From Arthrobacter sp. B0490 (GTDB taxonomy: Bacteria > Actinomycetota > Actinomycetes > Actinomycetales > Micrococcaceae), in NCBI RefSeq assembly GCF_002929355.1, contig NZ_PJIR01000001.1:381404-445403 (forward strand): 64,000 nt of DNA, given 5' to 3'. The notes beneath the pieces are model-generated. The model searched no databases. It was not told the DNA's origin and saw only the letters and a list, made by a program, of their open reading frames with translations. Positions within the stretch are counted from its first letter, which is position 1; each line of letters starts with the position of its first letter. The translations under genes were made by a program, and so were the position numbers. Below are positions 27,301-35,760 of the stretch, piece after piece.

Positions 27301-27785
27301 GAGGCGAGCTGCCAGGCCTGGGCCGTGCCGAGCATCACGGAGTCGCGTTCGACGCCGATGCGCAGCCCGTAGTCCTGCACGATCCCGTTGGCGAACGAGT
27401 GGTAGGTGGAGATGGCCGGGTCGAGCCGGTCGAGGGAGTCCCCTCCCGCCGGGGCGGCGTCGTCCCGCTCGAGCGCCGCGTAGAGCTGCGCCAGGCGTTG
27501 CCGGACCCGCGAAGCGAGCTCTCCGGCCGCCTTCCGCGTGAAGGTGACGCCGAGGATCTGCTCGGGACGCACGAGGCCGTTCGCGACGAGCCAGACGACC
27601 CGGTCCGCCATCGTCCGCGTCTTCCCGGATCCGGCGCCGGCGATGACGAGGAGCGGTTCCAGCGGCGCCTCGATCACCCGCGCCTGGTCCTCGGTGGGAT
27701 ACGGTACGGCGGCATCGGACTCGGTGTGCAGCAGCTCCGCGAGCGCCCGGGCCGAGTATCGTGCGGTCGCTGTCCCGGACGCCAC
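24375..27785 (-). CDS. adnB: AdnB-like UvrD-family helicase-nuclease
   Basis: Subunit of the heterodimeric DNA end-resection motor-nuclease AdnAB of actinobacteria. The protein is 1136 residues. N-terminal Walker A LLVIAGAGSGKT (44-55; Lys55), TFTRKAAGEL, motif II LLDEFQDTSHAQ, QSIYGFRGA, and later LLTVHASKGLEWDVVFVPG define the superfamily I motor. The C-terminal RecB-type nuclease carries DLIDWKTGRPP followed by QLAVYRLAW. GTG 27785 overlaps the adnA TAG by one base, so the genes are coupled; at 1136 residues the length fits mycobacterial AdnB (about 1100). It is predicted to act in double-strand-break processing with AdnA. Confidence 0.92.
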   Translation of the reverse strand: MASGTATARYSARALAELLHTESDAAVPYPTEDQARVIEAPLEPLLVIAGAGSGKTRTMADRVVWLVANGLVRPEQILGVTFTRKAAGELASRVRQRLAQLYAALERDDAAPAGGDSLDRLDPAISTYHSFANGIVQDYGLRIGVERDSVMLGTAQAWQLASTVVETFDGEWEHLRAAKSTLVKAVLDMAGECAEHLVSPAAVRAELRRHLEYVTARPYVAGSAKAGTQEASRLLNKLRTRVTVTELAERYAAAKLTRRQLDFGDLVSLAARIARDIPEAGLMEREKYKVVLLDEFQDTSHAQMVLFSRLFADGRSVTAVGDPHQSIYGFRGASAGQLATFRTAFPRVVGAGRAPSDVAHLSVAWRNSTSILEAANRVSAPLNVPAPWLRNTAVQQVPGLVARPKAPLGEVTLGRFLTDAPVSTAEPLSDGKPLTGPAPALSEAEAIAREVLRQRRRSFETDDAGDPLRPTMAVLCRGRKQFDPIRRELERAGVPVQVVGLGGLLRTPEIVDLLATLRVLGDPDRSDAMLRLLSGARWRLGPSDLMALGDWSRQLARTREAMFRRGAYAGEELDDEQAEAAVVAPDLAESGSLVEAVDYLPPADWVSSSGRSLGDVARRRLDTLRRELRGLRSFVGDDLGTMIGEVERTILLDIEVAAKPGVTIHEARRNLDAFTEAVAGFVSSAERVDLPAFLAWLEAADQEEDGLPVTQLEASRDAVQLLTVHASKGLEWDVVFVPGLNDGSFPSGKDSRWSSGDASIPWPLRGDAAELPQWDWEQQDQREWLSSEKEFTDEARAHAEREERRLAYVAFTRAKHSLVCTSSAWGGGRSRPSGASSYLLDLVHLAESQAAGFTLPYWLPDDDEGDANPANARPDRGTWPFDPLGARRPSMERAAQAVLEQAAAPALEDEDGGRWGREVRLALARQARERERMPLALPSHISASTLVELREDPGAVMQQLRRPLPRRPGSAARKGTAFHAWIEEFYGSSGMLDLGEYPGGADAYVDETLGLKDMAAIFEQSEWALREPAAIEAPIETRIGGIVVRGRIDAVFRDADGGWDLIDWKTGRPPAPDRRAAKAVQLAVYRLAWSRLKDVPLETVRAAFFYVADDLVVRPHDLADAAELEEIIRAADTAAG

Positions 27786-30700
27786 TACTGGGTCACCTGC
27801 TTGCCCTCTTCGCACAGCGGGCAGATCTCGGGCAGTCGGCAGCCGCTGCCGCCGAACCCTGAGCGCCGCGGATCGTGGATGGTGTCGAACGTCGCGGCGG
27901 CCATGAGCGCCGCGGCGTCCTCGATCATCGTCCTCGCCCAGGTGTCCTCGGGACGCACCGGGGGTTGCTCCTGGATGGACACGGTCTTGGAGTCCTTGCC
28001 CAGCTGGACCAGCGACGCACCGCCCGGAGCCCCCGACGCATCCACCAGTGCCGTCCCGTCCGCAGCGACGGCGTCCTGCAGCCCACCCTCGGAGACGGCG
28101 GTCTGGTAGGCGGCGAGCTGCGGGTGGCGCGCGATCTCCGCGCCCAGTGGTGCACTCTTGCCGGTCTTCAGGTCGACGACGACGAACCGGCCCTCCGCGT
28201 CGAGCTCGAGCCGGTCGATCTGGCCGCGCAGCCGCGCGACCCGTTCCGCCCCGTCGAGCCGCACATCGAGGTCCACCGAGAAGTCGACCTCGGTGGCCGC
28301 CAGGGTCCGCCCTGCCTTCCGCATCGACAGCACGTACGCCGCGAGCTTGCGCACCATGCTCTCGGCGCGCCGGAAGTCGGCCCGCCCCTCCCACGTGTCC
28401 CTGATGCCCAGTTGCGGCCAGCGCCGTTCCAGTTCGCGGACGTACTCGTTGCCGGTCGCCTCGGGGAGGTCCTGCGCGATCTGGTGCACGAGGGTGCCGA
28501 GGGACCGGGCGAAGTCGGTGGTCCGTTCCCCTCCGGCCGCCGAGACGAACCAGCTCAGGGGCGAGGTGAGGACCGACTCCACCTTGGAGGGCGAGACGGG
28601 GACCGGCTGGTCCGGTGGCACCACGGGCTCCTCGCTGCTCATCGCGAGCACACCCCACCACTGCGCCGGGTGCGCGCCCGGCACCGGCGGTTCGAGGGCC
28701 GCCATGCGCCCGAGGTGCTGGACCGCCTCGCGGGAGAGGGCGGGGCCGGCCTGGGTGTCCTGCGCGAACTTGCGGAGTTCGGCGACCAGAGCGCGGAGGG
28801 TGAGGGGCCGCAGCACCTCGGTGCGTGGCCGCTCGGCGACGCCCACCGGCAGGGGGTCGAGCACGTCGAGGAACTGGGAGGCCTGTTCGTCCTGCGAGGA
28901 GACGGCGCAGCAGACGAGTTCCTCGGTCGCCCGGGACACCGCGAGGGAGAAGGTCCGCAGCTCGTCGAAGCGGATGTCCTGCAGCAGCGACACCGGGTCC
29001 CGCGTGCTGCGGAAGGACTCGCCGTGGTCCAGCAGGGCGCGCAGCTCCCCCGACCCGAGGAGTTCCCCTCGCAGCCGGAGGTTCGGCCAGACGCCGTCCT
29101 GCACGCCGGCGACGATCACCAACGGCCAGTGCCGGCCGGCGGCACTCGCGGGGGTGAGGACCGAGACCGAGGCATGGCGCGTGGTGCGCTGCGTCAGCGT
29201 GTCCATGGGGATGTCCTGGCTGAGGATGTAGTCGAGGAAGAGTTCCGGGTCGGCGCCGGGCATCTGCTCGACGAAGCGCTCCGCCGTGGTGAACAAGGCC
29301 ATCATCGCGTCCAGGTCCCGATCCGCGCGTGCCGAGGACGGCCCTTCCGACAATGCCGCGGACGACCACTGCTGGGCGAGCCCGGACGCCGACCACAGCG
29401 CCCAGAGAACCGTCTCCGGGTCGCGTCCAGGATCCGCGATCGCGTCGCGCGCCGCCTCGAGCATGCGGTGCAGCCGGCGGACGGGTGCCCCCTCCGTCGG
29501 CAGCGCGGCGATCTCCTCGGGCGCGGAGAACAGGGCAGCGAGGAGCTCGTCGCTCGTGCGGCCGCCGCCCTGCTGGAGCTCCGTGCGCCGCAGGACCTGG
29601 CGCAGCCGCCGGAGGTCGAGGCTTCCCGCCCCGCCGATCCGCGACGTGAGCAGCGAGATGCACAGCTCCGTGTCCAGCTCCGCCCTTCCCACGACGACGG
29701 CGTAGAGGTCGAGCAGGGGCCGGACGGCGGGTTCCTCGCGGATGGCCGTCTCGGCGGCCGGCACATTCACGGCGATGCCCTGCGCTGTCAGGAAGCGCTG
29801 CACAGCGCTCACCTGCGCCCCGTTCCGCACGATCACCGCCATGTCGTCGAGGCTCCGACCACCGAACAGGTGGGCCTCCAGCACCCTCTGGGTGAGGAAT
29901 CTCTGTTCGTGGAACGCGCTGTCGAGCACGTGGGCGGACACGGTCGCCCCGCGCTCCGTGCGGCCGGCCTGCAGGGGGTCCGCCGGGTCGCCCTCCCGGG
30001 TTCCCTGCTGCCCGTCCGGTCCTCCGTCCAGCCGTCCGTCCAACCGTCCGCCCGGCCGACGGCCCGGCGCGGCGCCGCCCGGCGTCCTGTACGCGGTGCT
30101 GACGCCGGTGGTGGCGATCCGGGCCGCCACGTTGCCCCATGCCTCCGCGAGCCGGTCCCCCATGGTCAGCGATCCCGGCAGGGTCACCGTGGTCAGGCCG
30201 TCCCCGCGACGGAACAGGGTGGACAGCCGGCCGGTCAGCTCGGGGCGGGCGCCGCGGAAACCCTGCGCGACGGTATCCGGGCAGGACGTGACCACGACGT
30301 CGTTGCCCGCACCGATGAGTCCCAGCAGGGCATGGACGGCGGGGTTCGCCTCCTGGTAGTCGTCGACGAGGACGAGCTGCAGCCGCTCCCGTTCCCGGTC
30401 CAGGAAGTCCTGGTCCGTCTCGAGGATCTCCCGGGCGGCCGTGAGGATGCCGGCCGGGTCGAAGGCCTCGGGCATCCGGAGGTCCAGGACATCGCGGTAC
30501 TCGCGGTACAGTGCTGCCGCCGCGACCCAGTCCGGGCGGTCGAACCGGTGCCCCCAGGCGGCGAGGTCGTCGGCCTGCACCCCGTACTCGCTGACACGGT
30601 CGAAGAGGTCCCGCATCTCCTGCCGGAATCCGCGGGTCGGCAGCGCGAGGGCGAGGCCCGACGGCCAGTCGGGGGCGGCGGCGCCGTCGCGGCCGTGTCC

Positions 30701-31138
30701 GGCGAGGAGTTCCTTGATGATGAGGTCCTGTTCGGCACCGGACAGGAGCCTCGGCGCCCGCGTGAGCAGGGGTGTACGCCCCTCCGCCCTGGCCCGGCGG
30801 ATGAGGTCGAAGGCGTAGGACGCCCACGTGCGCGCGGGCGCGGTGCTGATGCTGCGGTCGAGCTTCGCGGTCAGCTCGTCCCGGAGGCGGGTGGCGGCGG
30901 CGCGCGTGGGTGCGAGGAGGAGGAGCCCCTCGGGGTCCACGGCCCCCGCCTCGATGCGGCGGACGGCGAGATCGGTGAGGAGGGAGGACTTCCCGCTGCC
31001 GGGGGCGCCGAGGACGAGGACCTGACCGGGACGCACCTCGAGCGACGCGAGGACGGCATCGTATCCCCGCGTGGACGGCGGCGTGCCTCCCGGGAGGGGG
31101 GCGGCCGCCGACGAGGCGTCGGAGAGAGTACTGGTCAT
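27785..31138 (-). CDS. adnA: AdnA-like helicase-nuclease subunit
   Basis: Partner of AdnB, 1117 residues. Walker A VLVLGAPGSGKSSLL (40-54) and LVDDYQEANPAVHALLG (motif II) mark a UvrD-like motor. The C-terminal RecB nuclease motif is VVVDLKTGKSAP with HPQLAAYQ after it. The last 25 residues contain three clustered cysteines (C-x6-C-x2-C), as in Fe-S nucleases of the AddB type, although I could not place the fourth cysteine. A Gly/Asp/Arg-rich insertion with GRLDGRLDGGPDG-like repeats lies near residues 355-385. ATG 31138. It is the first gene of an adnA-adnB operon, 53 bp after the ATL gene on the same strand. Confidence 0.9.
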   Translation of the reverse strand: MTSTLSDASSAAAPLPGGTPPSTRGYDAVLASLEVRPGQVLVLGAPGSGKSSLLTDLAVRRIEAGAVDPEGLLLLAPTRAAATRLRDELTAKLDRSISTAPARTWASYAFDLIRRARAEGRTPLLTRAPRLLSGAEQDLIIKELLAGHGRDGAAAPDWPSGLALALPTRGFRQEMRDLFDRVSEYGVQADDLAAWGHRFDRPDWVAAAALYREYRDVLDLRMPEAFDPAGILTAAREILETDQDFLDRERERLQLVLVDDYQEANPAVHALLGLIGAGNDVVVTSCPDTVAQGFRGARPELTGRLSTLFRRGDGLTTVTLPGSLTMGDRLAEAWGNVAARIATTGVSTAYRTPGGAAPGRRPGGRLDGRLDGGPDGQQGTREGDPADPLQAGRTERGATVSAHVLDSAFHEQRFLTQRVLEAHLFGGRSLDDMAVIVRNGAQVSAVQRFLTAQGIAVNVPAAETAIREEPAVRPLLDLYAVVVGRAELDTELCISLLTSRIGGAGSLDLRRLRQVLRRTELQQGGGRTSDELLAALFSAPEEIAALPTEGAPVRRLHRMLEAARDAIADPGRDPETVLWALWSASGLAQQWSSAALSEGPSSARADRDLDAMMALFTTAERFVEQMPGADPELFLDYILSQDIPMDTLTQRTTRHASVSVLTPASAAGRHWPLVIVAGVQDGVWPNLRLRGELLGSGELRALLDHGESFRSTRDPVSLLQDIRFDELRTFSLAVSRATEELVCCAVSSQDEQASQFLDVLDPLPVGVAERPRTEVLRPLTLRALVAELRKFAQDTQAGPALSREAVQHLGRMAALEPPVPGAHPAQWWGVLAMSSEEPVVPPDQPVPVSPSKVESVLTSPLSWFVSAAGGERTTDFARSLGTLVHQIAQDLPEATGNEYVRELERRWPQLGIRDTWEGRADFRRAESMVRKLAAYVLSMRKAGRTLAATEVDFSVDLDVRLDGAERVARLRGQIDRLELDAEGRFVVVDLKTGKSAPLGAEIARHPQLAAYQTAVSEGGLQDAVAADGTALVDASGAPGGASLVQLGKDSKTVSIQEQPPVRPEDTWARTMIEDAAALMAAATFDTIHDPRRSGFGGSGCRLPEICPLCEEGKQVTQ

Positions 31139-31191
31139 GACTCAAGACCATCACATGCCTCGGACAATCAGCGACAGCGCAACGGGTGCCG

Positions 31192-31647
31192 CTACCGCCC
31201 GGGCTGCCGGAGCGACGCGCCGAGCTCCGCCATGCGGGACTGGTCCCCCTCGGAGGGCCACCAGCGTGCCTTCCGGAGGTCCACGCGGTACTGCTCGGCG
31301 CCCGCGGATCCCGGCGGCACGGACAGGGCCGTACCCTCGTCCTCGTAGCGGCGCAGCGCATCCTGCGCGAACCCGCGGGGCGGGTGGCCTCCGGCGCGGA
31401 GGACCCGCCACCACGGGACGTCCCGCGTACTGCGGGACAGGGCCCTGCCGACCTGGCGGGGACCACCGCAGTCGAGGAGTTCCGCGATGTCCCCGTACGT
31501 CAGGACGCGGGCCGCGGGGATCATCTCGGTGACGGCGAGGACGGCGTCCGTGTAGGCATCGGGATCGACCCGGGGCGAAGGCGCGCGTCCCTGCGCGACG
31601 GCAGCCTGCCGCAGGGAGTCCCGGACGTCCGCACCTCGAGCCTGCAT
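31192..31647 (-). CDS. Alkyltransferase-like protein (ATL), MGMT fold
   Basis: DNA-damage sensor of the O6-alkylguanine-DNA alkyltransferase fold, 151 residues. The arginine-finger region LLDCGGPRQVGRALS (57-71) is typical. At the position of the reactive cysteine (PCHR in MGMT) it reads VPWWRVL (77-83), so the protein cannot accept an alkyl group. ATL proteins bind O6-alkylguanine and hand it to nucleotide excision repair. A C-terminal 40-residue extension contains the sequence ARWWPSEGD. ATG 31647 is used. It lies directly upstream of adnA on the same strand and may be part of that repair transcript. Confidence 0.9.
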   Translation of the reverse strand: MQARGADVRDSLRQAAVAQGRAPSPRVDPDAYTDAVLAVTEMIPAARVLTYGDIAELLDCGGPRQVGRALSRSTRDVPWWRVLRAGGHPPRGFAQDALRRYEDEGTALSVPPGSAGAEQYRVDLRKARWWPSEGDQSRMAELGASLRQPGR

Positions 31648-31717
31648 GGGCCCCACCCTAGCCGGGCCTGCGGTCGAGGAGCCCCAATTGGTCGGAGCCC
31701 GCCAGTACGGTGGTCCC

Positions 31718-32515
31718 ATGACCAGCTGGCACGTGGGACCGAGGGCGGCCTTCGACCTCGAGACGACGGGACGTGATCCGTTGTCGGCGCGGATCGTCAC
31801 CGCGACGATCGTCCTCGTCGACGGCGACGGCGGCGTGCTCGAACATCACGAGTGGCTGGCGGACCCGGGGGTCGGGATCCCGGACGGTGCCGCTGCGATC
31901 CACGGCATCTCCACGGCCCACGCACGCGCCCACGGGCTCCCCGCGGCGGACGTGGTGCAGGGTATCGCGGCGGTCCTCGCGCGCCTCTTCGGCGACGGCG
32001 TCCCCGTGCTGGCCTACAACGCGCGGTACGACTTCACGGTGCTCGAGCAGGAAGGACGCCGCTACTCGGTGGACGTCCCGCGCCCCTCGCCCGTGATCGA
32101 CCCGTATGTCATGGACAAGCAGGCGGACCGGTACCGGCGCGGGAAGAGGACGCTGACGGCAGTGTGCGAGCACTACGGCATCCGGTTCGAGCATGCCCAC
32201 ACCTCCGCGGCGGACGTGCTCGCGACGCTGGAGGTGGGGCGGATCCTCGCCGACCGGTACGCGTTCCTCCAGCGCCCGGCGACCGATCTCCATGCGTCCC
32301 TGGTGGTGTGGGCCGACCGCCAGGCGGCGAGCTTCGAGGAGTACCTGCGGCGGACGGACCCCGACGCCGTGATCGAACGGGCGTGGCCCGTCATCGGGTC
32401 GCCGGAGGATCCCGGTGGTGGCGTGACGGGCCCGGCAGGTCCTGCCGGTCCGCCCGCGTCCGCCGGGCTCCCGGCGCCGTCCCTCGGGACGGCGCCGGTC
32501 ACCAACCCGGGGTGA
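31718..32515 (+). CDS. DnaQ-like 3'-5' exonuclease
   Basis: DEDDh-type exonuclease of 265 residues. Exo I is AAFDLETTGRDP (10-21; Asp13 and Glu15), Exo II is in LAYNARYDFTVLE (Asp about 107) and Exo III is FEHAHTSAADVLATLEV with the His and Asp. This matches the epsilon-subunit fold but is a free-standing protein, so it may be a proofreading accessory or a repair/RNA nuclease. The last 35 residues are Gly/Pro/Ala-rich. ATG 31718 was chosen because the catalytic strand follows at the normal distance. It is divergent from the ATL gene. Confidence 0.9.
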   Translation: MTSWHVGPRAAFDLETTGRDPLSARIVTATIVLVDGDGGVLEHHEWLADPGVGIPDGAAAIHGISTAHARAHGLPAADVVQGIAAVLARLFGDGVPVLAYNARYDFTVLEQEGRRYSVDVPRPSPVIDPYVMDKQADRYRRGKRTLTAVCEHYGIRFEHAHTSAADVLATLEVGRILADRYAFLQRPATDLHASLVVWADRQAASFEEYLRRTDPDAVIERAWPVIGSPEDPGGGVTGPAGPAGPPASAGLPAPSLGTAPVTNPG

Positions 32516-32561
32516 TCGCGGGGTGGTCGTGCGAGGTGGTCCCGGCGCGACCTTCCCGGCG

Positions 32562-33899
32562 TCAGTCGACCGGGACGGCCGCCGCAGCCGCCTTCGCCGC
32601 GGCGGGAAGGGCTGCGTGCACGCGTTCCATCGCGGCGTCGTCGTGCGCCGCCGAGAGGAACCAGGCCTCGTACACGGACGGCGGCAGGTAGACGCCCGCG
32701 TCGAGCATGGCGTGGAAGAACGGCCCGTAACGGAACGCCTCCTGCCCCTGGGCGTCGGCGTAGTTCCGGACCCCGTGCTCCGCGGTGCCGAATGCGACGC
32801 TGAAGAGGTTCCCGGCGCGCTGGATGGAGTGGTCGACGCCGGCCTTCGAGAGTTCCGCCGAGAGGGCATCGCCGACCTCGAGCGAGCGGGCGTCGACGTG
32901 GCGGTACACGTCGTCGGTCGCCGCCGTCAGGGTGGCCACGCCCGCAGCCATGGCGATCGGATTGCCCGAGAGCGTGCCGGCCTGGTAGACCGGCCCGATC
33001 GGCGCCAGGTAGTTCATGACGTCGGCGCGCCCGCCGAGCGCGGCCGCCGGGATACCGCCGCCGATGACCTTCCCGAAGGTCAGGAGGTCCGGTGTCCAGG
33101 GGTGCTCGGCGCCGTCGGCCCCGCCCGTGAGCCGCCAGTATCCGCCCGCGTGCGTGCGGAAGCCCGTCATGACCTCGTCGACGATGAACAGCGCACCGTA
33201 CTCCGTGGTGATGCGGCTCAGGAACGCGTTGAAGCCGGGTGCGGGCGTCACGACGCCCATGTTCGCCGGTGCCGCCTCCGTGATGACCGCGGCGATGTGC
33301 TCGCCGTGCGTCCGGAAAGCCGCCTCGACGGCCTCGACGTCGTTGTACGGCAGTACGAGGGTCTCCGCCGTCGTGGCCTCCGTGACCCCTGCCGAGCCGG
33401 GCAGCGCGAGCGTCGCGACACCCGAACCCGCCGAGGCGAGGAGGCTGTCGACGTGGCCGTGGTAGCAGCCGGCGAACTTCACGACGAGGTTGCGCGAGGT
33501 GAAGCCGCGTGCCAGGCGGACCGCTGTCATGGTGGCCTCGGTGCCGGTGGAGACCATGCGCAGGAGCTCGACGGCGGGGACGCGCTCCTTCACGAGCTGC
33601 GCGAGGTCGGCCTCGGCGGGCGTCGAGGCGCCGAAGGTGAGCCCGTGGTCGACGGCGCGGTGGACCGCGGCGATGACGTCGGGGTGCGAGTGTCCGAGCA
33701 GCGCCGGGCCCCAGGAGCACACGAGGTCCACGTGCTCCTGCCCGTCGGCGTCGGTGACGTAGGCGCCGTGCGCGTCCACGAGGAAGCGGGGGGTCCCGCC
33801 GACCGAGCCGAAGGCCCGCACCGGGGAGTTGACCCCGCCGGGCATGAGCGCTCGGGCGCGCTCGTACAGGGTGTCCGAGATCGTCGGGGATGGTGTCAT
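32562..33899 (-). CDS. hemL: Glutamate-1-semialdehyde 2,1-aminomutase
   Basis: PLP enzyme converting glutamate-1-semialdehyde to 5-aminolevulinate, the second step of C5-pathway haem synthesis after HemA. It is 445 residues. The N-terminal [16 protein letters not shown], the Asp-containing [12 protein letters not shown] and the PLP-lysine motif [10 protein letters not shown] are all present. It is the last gene of the minus-strand haem operon, 10 bp after hemB, and pairs functionally with the divergent hemA at the other end of the cluster. Confidence 0.97.
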   Translation of the reverse strand: MTPSPTISDTLYERARALMPGGVNSPVRAFGSVGGTPRFLVDAHGAYVTDADGQEHVDLVCSWGPALLGHSHPDVIAAVHRAVDHGLTFGASTPAEADLAQLVKERVPAVELLRMVSTGTEATMTAVRLARGFTSRNLVVKFAGCYHGHVDSLLASAGSGVATLALPGSAGVTEATTAETLVLPYNDVEAVEAAFRTHGEHIAAVITEAAPANMGVVTPAPGFNAFLSRITTEYGALFIVDEVMTGFRTHAGGYWRLTGGADGAEHPWTPDLLTFGKVIGGGIPAAALGGRADVMNYLAPIGPVYQAGTLSGNPIAMAAGVATLTAATDDVYRHVDARSLEVGDALSAELSKAGVDHSIQRAGNLFSVAFGTAEHGVRNYADAQGQEAFRYGPFFHAMLDAGVYLPPSVYEAWFLSAAHDDAAMERVHAALPAAAKAAAAAVPVD

Positions 33900-33909
33900 G
33901 GAGGATTCC

Positions 33910-34893
33910 TCAGTTCTTCTCGTCGAGCCAGAGCGCCAGCTCGGAGGCCCAGTAGGTCAGGATCGTCTGCGCGCCGGCGCGCTTGATGCCGAGGACGGAC
34001 TCCTCGATGGCGCGACGGCGGTCGATCCAGCCGTTCGCCGCGGCGGCCTCGATCATCGCGTACTCCCCCGAGATCTGGTACGCCGCGACGGGCACGGGGG
34101 ACATGGCGGCGACGTCGGCGAGGATGTCGAGGTAGCTCATGGCCGGTTTCACCATGACCATGTCGGCGCCCTCCTCGATGTCGAGCTCCACCTCGAGGAG
34201 CGCCTCGCGCCGGTTCGCGGCATCCATCTGGTAGGTCCGGCGGTCCCCCTGCAGCTGGGAGTCCACGGCCTCGCGGAACGGACCGTAGAACGCCGAGGCG
34301 TATTTCGCGGCGTAGGCGAGCACGACGGTGTCCTGGTGGCCGGCTTCGTCCAGCGCCTGGCGGATGACGGCCACCTGGCCGTCCATCATGCCGGACGGGC
34401 CGAGGACGTGGGAGCCCGCGTTCGCCTGCTCGACCGCCATCTGCGCGTAGAGGGTCAGCGTGGCGTCGTTGTCGACCGAGCCGTCCTCGGCGAGCACGCC
34501 GCAGTGCCCGTGGTCCGTGAATTCGTCGAGGCAGACGTCGCTCATCACGACGAGCGAGTCGCCGACCTCGGCGCGGACGTCGGCGATGGCCCGGTTGAGG
34601 ACGCCGTCGGGATCGATACCCGCACTGCCCGTCGCATCCCGGTGTGCGGGGATGCCGAACAGCATCATGCCGCCCACGCCCCGCTCCGCCGCTTCGGCCG
34701 CCGCACGCTTCAGGGAGTCCGTGGAGTGCTGCACGACGCCGGGCATGGAGAGGATGGGCGAGGGCTCGGTGAGGCCCTCCCGGATGAAGGCCGGCAGGAT
34801 CAGCTCCGACGGGTGGACGCGGTACTCGGCCACCATGCGCCGCAGCGCGGGTGTGGAGCGCAGCCTGCGGGGCCGGTGCTGGGGGAAGCTCAT
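33910..34893 (-). CDS. hemB: Delta-aminolevulinic acid dehydratase (porphobilinogen synthase)
   Basis: Condenses two 5-aminolevulinates to porphobilinogen. It is 327 residues. The Schiff-base lysines are Lys197 ([15 protein letters not shown]) and Lys249 ([11 protein letters not shown]). The metal region reads [14 protein letters not shown] (119-132): the first and third positions of the zinc cysteine triad remain (Cys121, Cys131), but the middle Cys is Asp123, as in magnesium-using enzymes. The metal dependence is therefore uncertain. ATG 34893 overlaps the hemD stop by 4 bp. Confidence 0.97.
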   Translation of the reverse strand: MSFPQHRPRRLRSTPALRRMVAEYRVHPSELILPAFIREGLTEPSPILSMPGVVQHSTDSLKRAAAEAAERGVGGMMLFGIPAHRDATGSAGIDPDGVLNRAIADVRAEVGDSLVVMSDVCLDEFTDHGHCGVLAEDGSVDNDATLTLYAQMAVEQANAGSHVLGPSGMMDGQVAVIRQALDEAGHQDTVVLAYAAKYASAFYGPFREAVDSQLQGDRRTYQMDAANRREALLEVELDIEEGADMVMVKPAMSYLDILADVAAMSPVPVAAYQISGEYAMIEAAAANGWIDRRRAIEESVLGIKRAGAQTILTYWASELALWLDEKN

Positions 34894-35753
34894 GGTCGAT
34901 CTCCGTTCAGTGGTGCGCGGTGTGTCGCCTCGCCGCGTGAGAAGGCTTCCTCGACGGCCGCCGTGATCCCCTGCGGCGTCGGCTCCGCGGCGGTCGCGGC
35001 GGGTGCCCAGCCCTGCGAGCGCAGGGCTGCGGCCGTCGTGCGCCCGATCGCGACGGGGAGGAAGGCGAGCGGCTCGCCACCCAGCCTTTCACGGAACTGC
35101 AGCACGGCGCTCGGGGCCGTGAACACGACGGCGGGGTGGACAGCGCCCGCGGCGAGCCCGGCGACGTCGGGGACGGTGAGCAGCGGCGGCGGGCTCCCCT
35201 CCTCCTCGACGCCCGGGACCCGCCGGGAGGGGTGGGCCGGATAGGGCACGGTGCGGTAGGCGTCGACGCGGCGCACGGACCAGCCCTTGCCGGCCAGCCC
35301 GTCCCGCAGATCGCCGGGGGCGAGGTCCGCCTGGGGCAGGAGCACGGCGCCGTCGCCCACCGGGAAGGCCCGCACGAGCCCGGACGAGGAGGCGTCGGCG
35401 GGCACCAGGTCGACGGCGATGCCGGCGTCGGCCAGCAGGCGCGCGGTGGCCGAACCGACCGCGGCAACCTTCACCGCTCCCGCCCGGACGAGGGCGGCGA
35501 GCGTCGATCCTCCCGCCCGCGCGAGCAGCTCCAGGGCCTGGACCGTGTTGCCGCTCGTCACCACGAGCCAGTCGTAGCCGCCGAGCGCCGTGAGGGCCGC
35601 CGTCACGGCATCGGCGTCGGCGGGTAGTTCCGTGTCGGTGAGCGGCAGGGCGTACGCGGTCAGGCCGGCCAGGCCGAGGGCCTCGGCGATCCGGACCGTC
35701 CGGGCCGGATGCCGCAGGACGACCACCGGACGCTCCACCCGCTGCCGCGCCAT
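34890..35753 (-). CDS. hemD: Uroporphyrinogen-III synthase
   Basis: Cyclises hydroxymethylbilane to uroporphyrinogen III with inversion of ring D. The protein is 287 residues and poorly conserved, as usual for HemD. The recognisable parts are the N-terminal [46 protein letters not shown] and the C-terminal [12 protein letters not shown] with [15 protein letters not shown]. It is a stand-alone HemD, not the HemD-methyltransferase fusion found in some bacteria. It overlaps hemB by 4 bp and starts 7 bp after hemC. ATG 35753. Confidence 0.92.
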   Translation of the reverse strand: MARQRVERPVVVLRHPARTVRIAEALGLAGLTAYALPLTDTELPADADAVTAALTALGGYDWLVVTSGNTVQALELLARAGGSTLAALVRAGAVKVAAVGSATARLLADAGIAVDLVPADASSSGLVRAFPVGDGAVLLPQADLAPGDLRDGLAGKGWSVRRVDAYRTVPYPAHPSRRVPGVEEEGSPPPLLTVPDVAGLAAGAVHPAVVFTAPSAVLQFRERLGGEPLAFLPVAIGRTTAAALRSQGWAPAATAAEPTPQGITAAVEEAFSRGEATHRAPLNGDRP

Positions 35754-35760
35754 CCCGGCC

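Noticed and set aside
27875..31348. A 1157-codon open frame on the plus strand opposite adnA
   Set aside because: It is antisense to a clearly recognised helicase-nuclease and has Arg/Gly-rich shadow composition without any domain.
24375..31466. A single 2363-codon open frame on the minus strand across both adn genes
   Set aside because: The upstream part is a high-GC shadow of adnA in another frame with no motifs; the real adnB begins at GTG 27785 beside the adnA stop.
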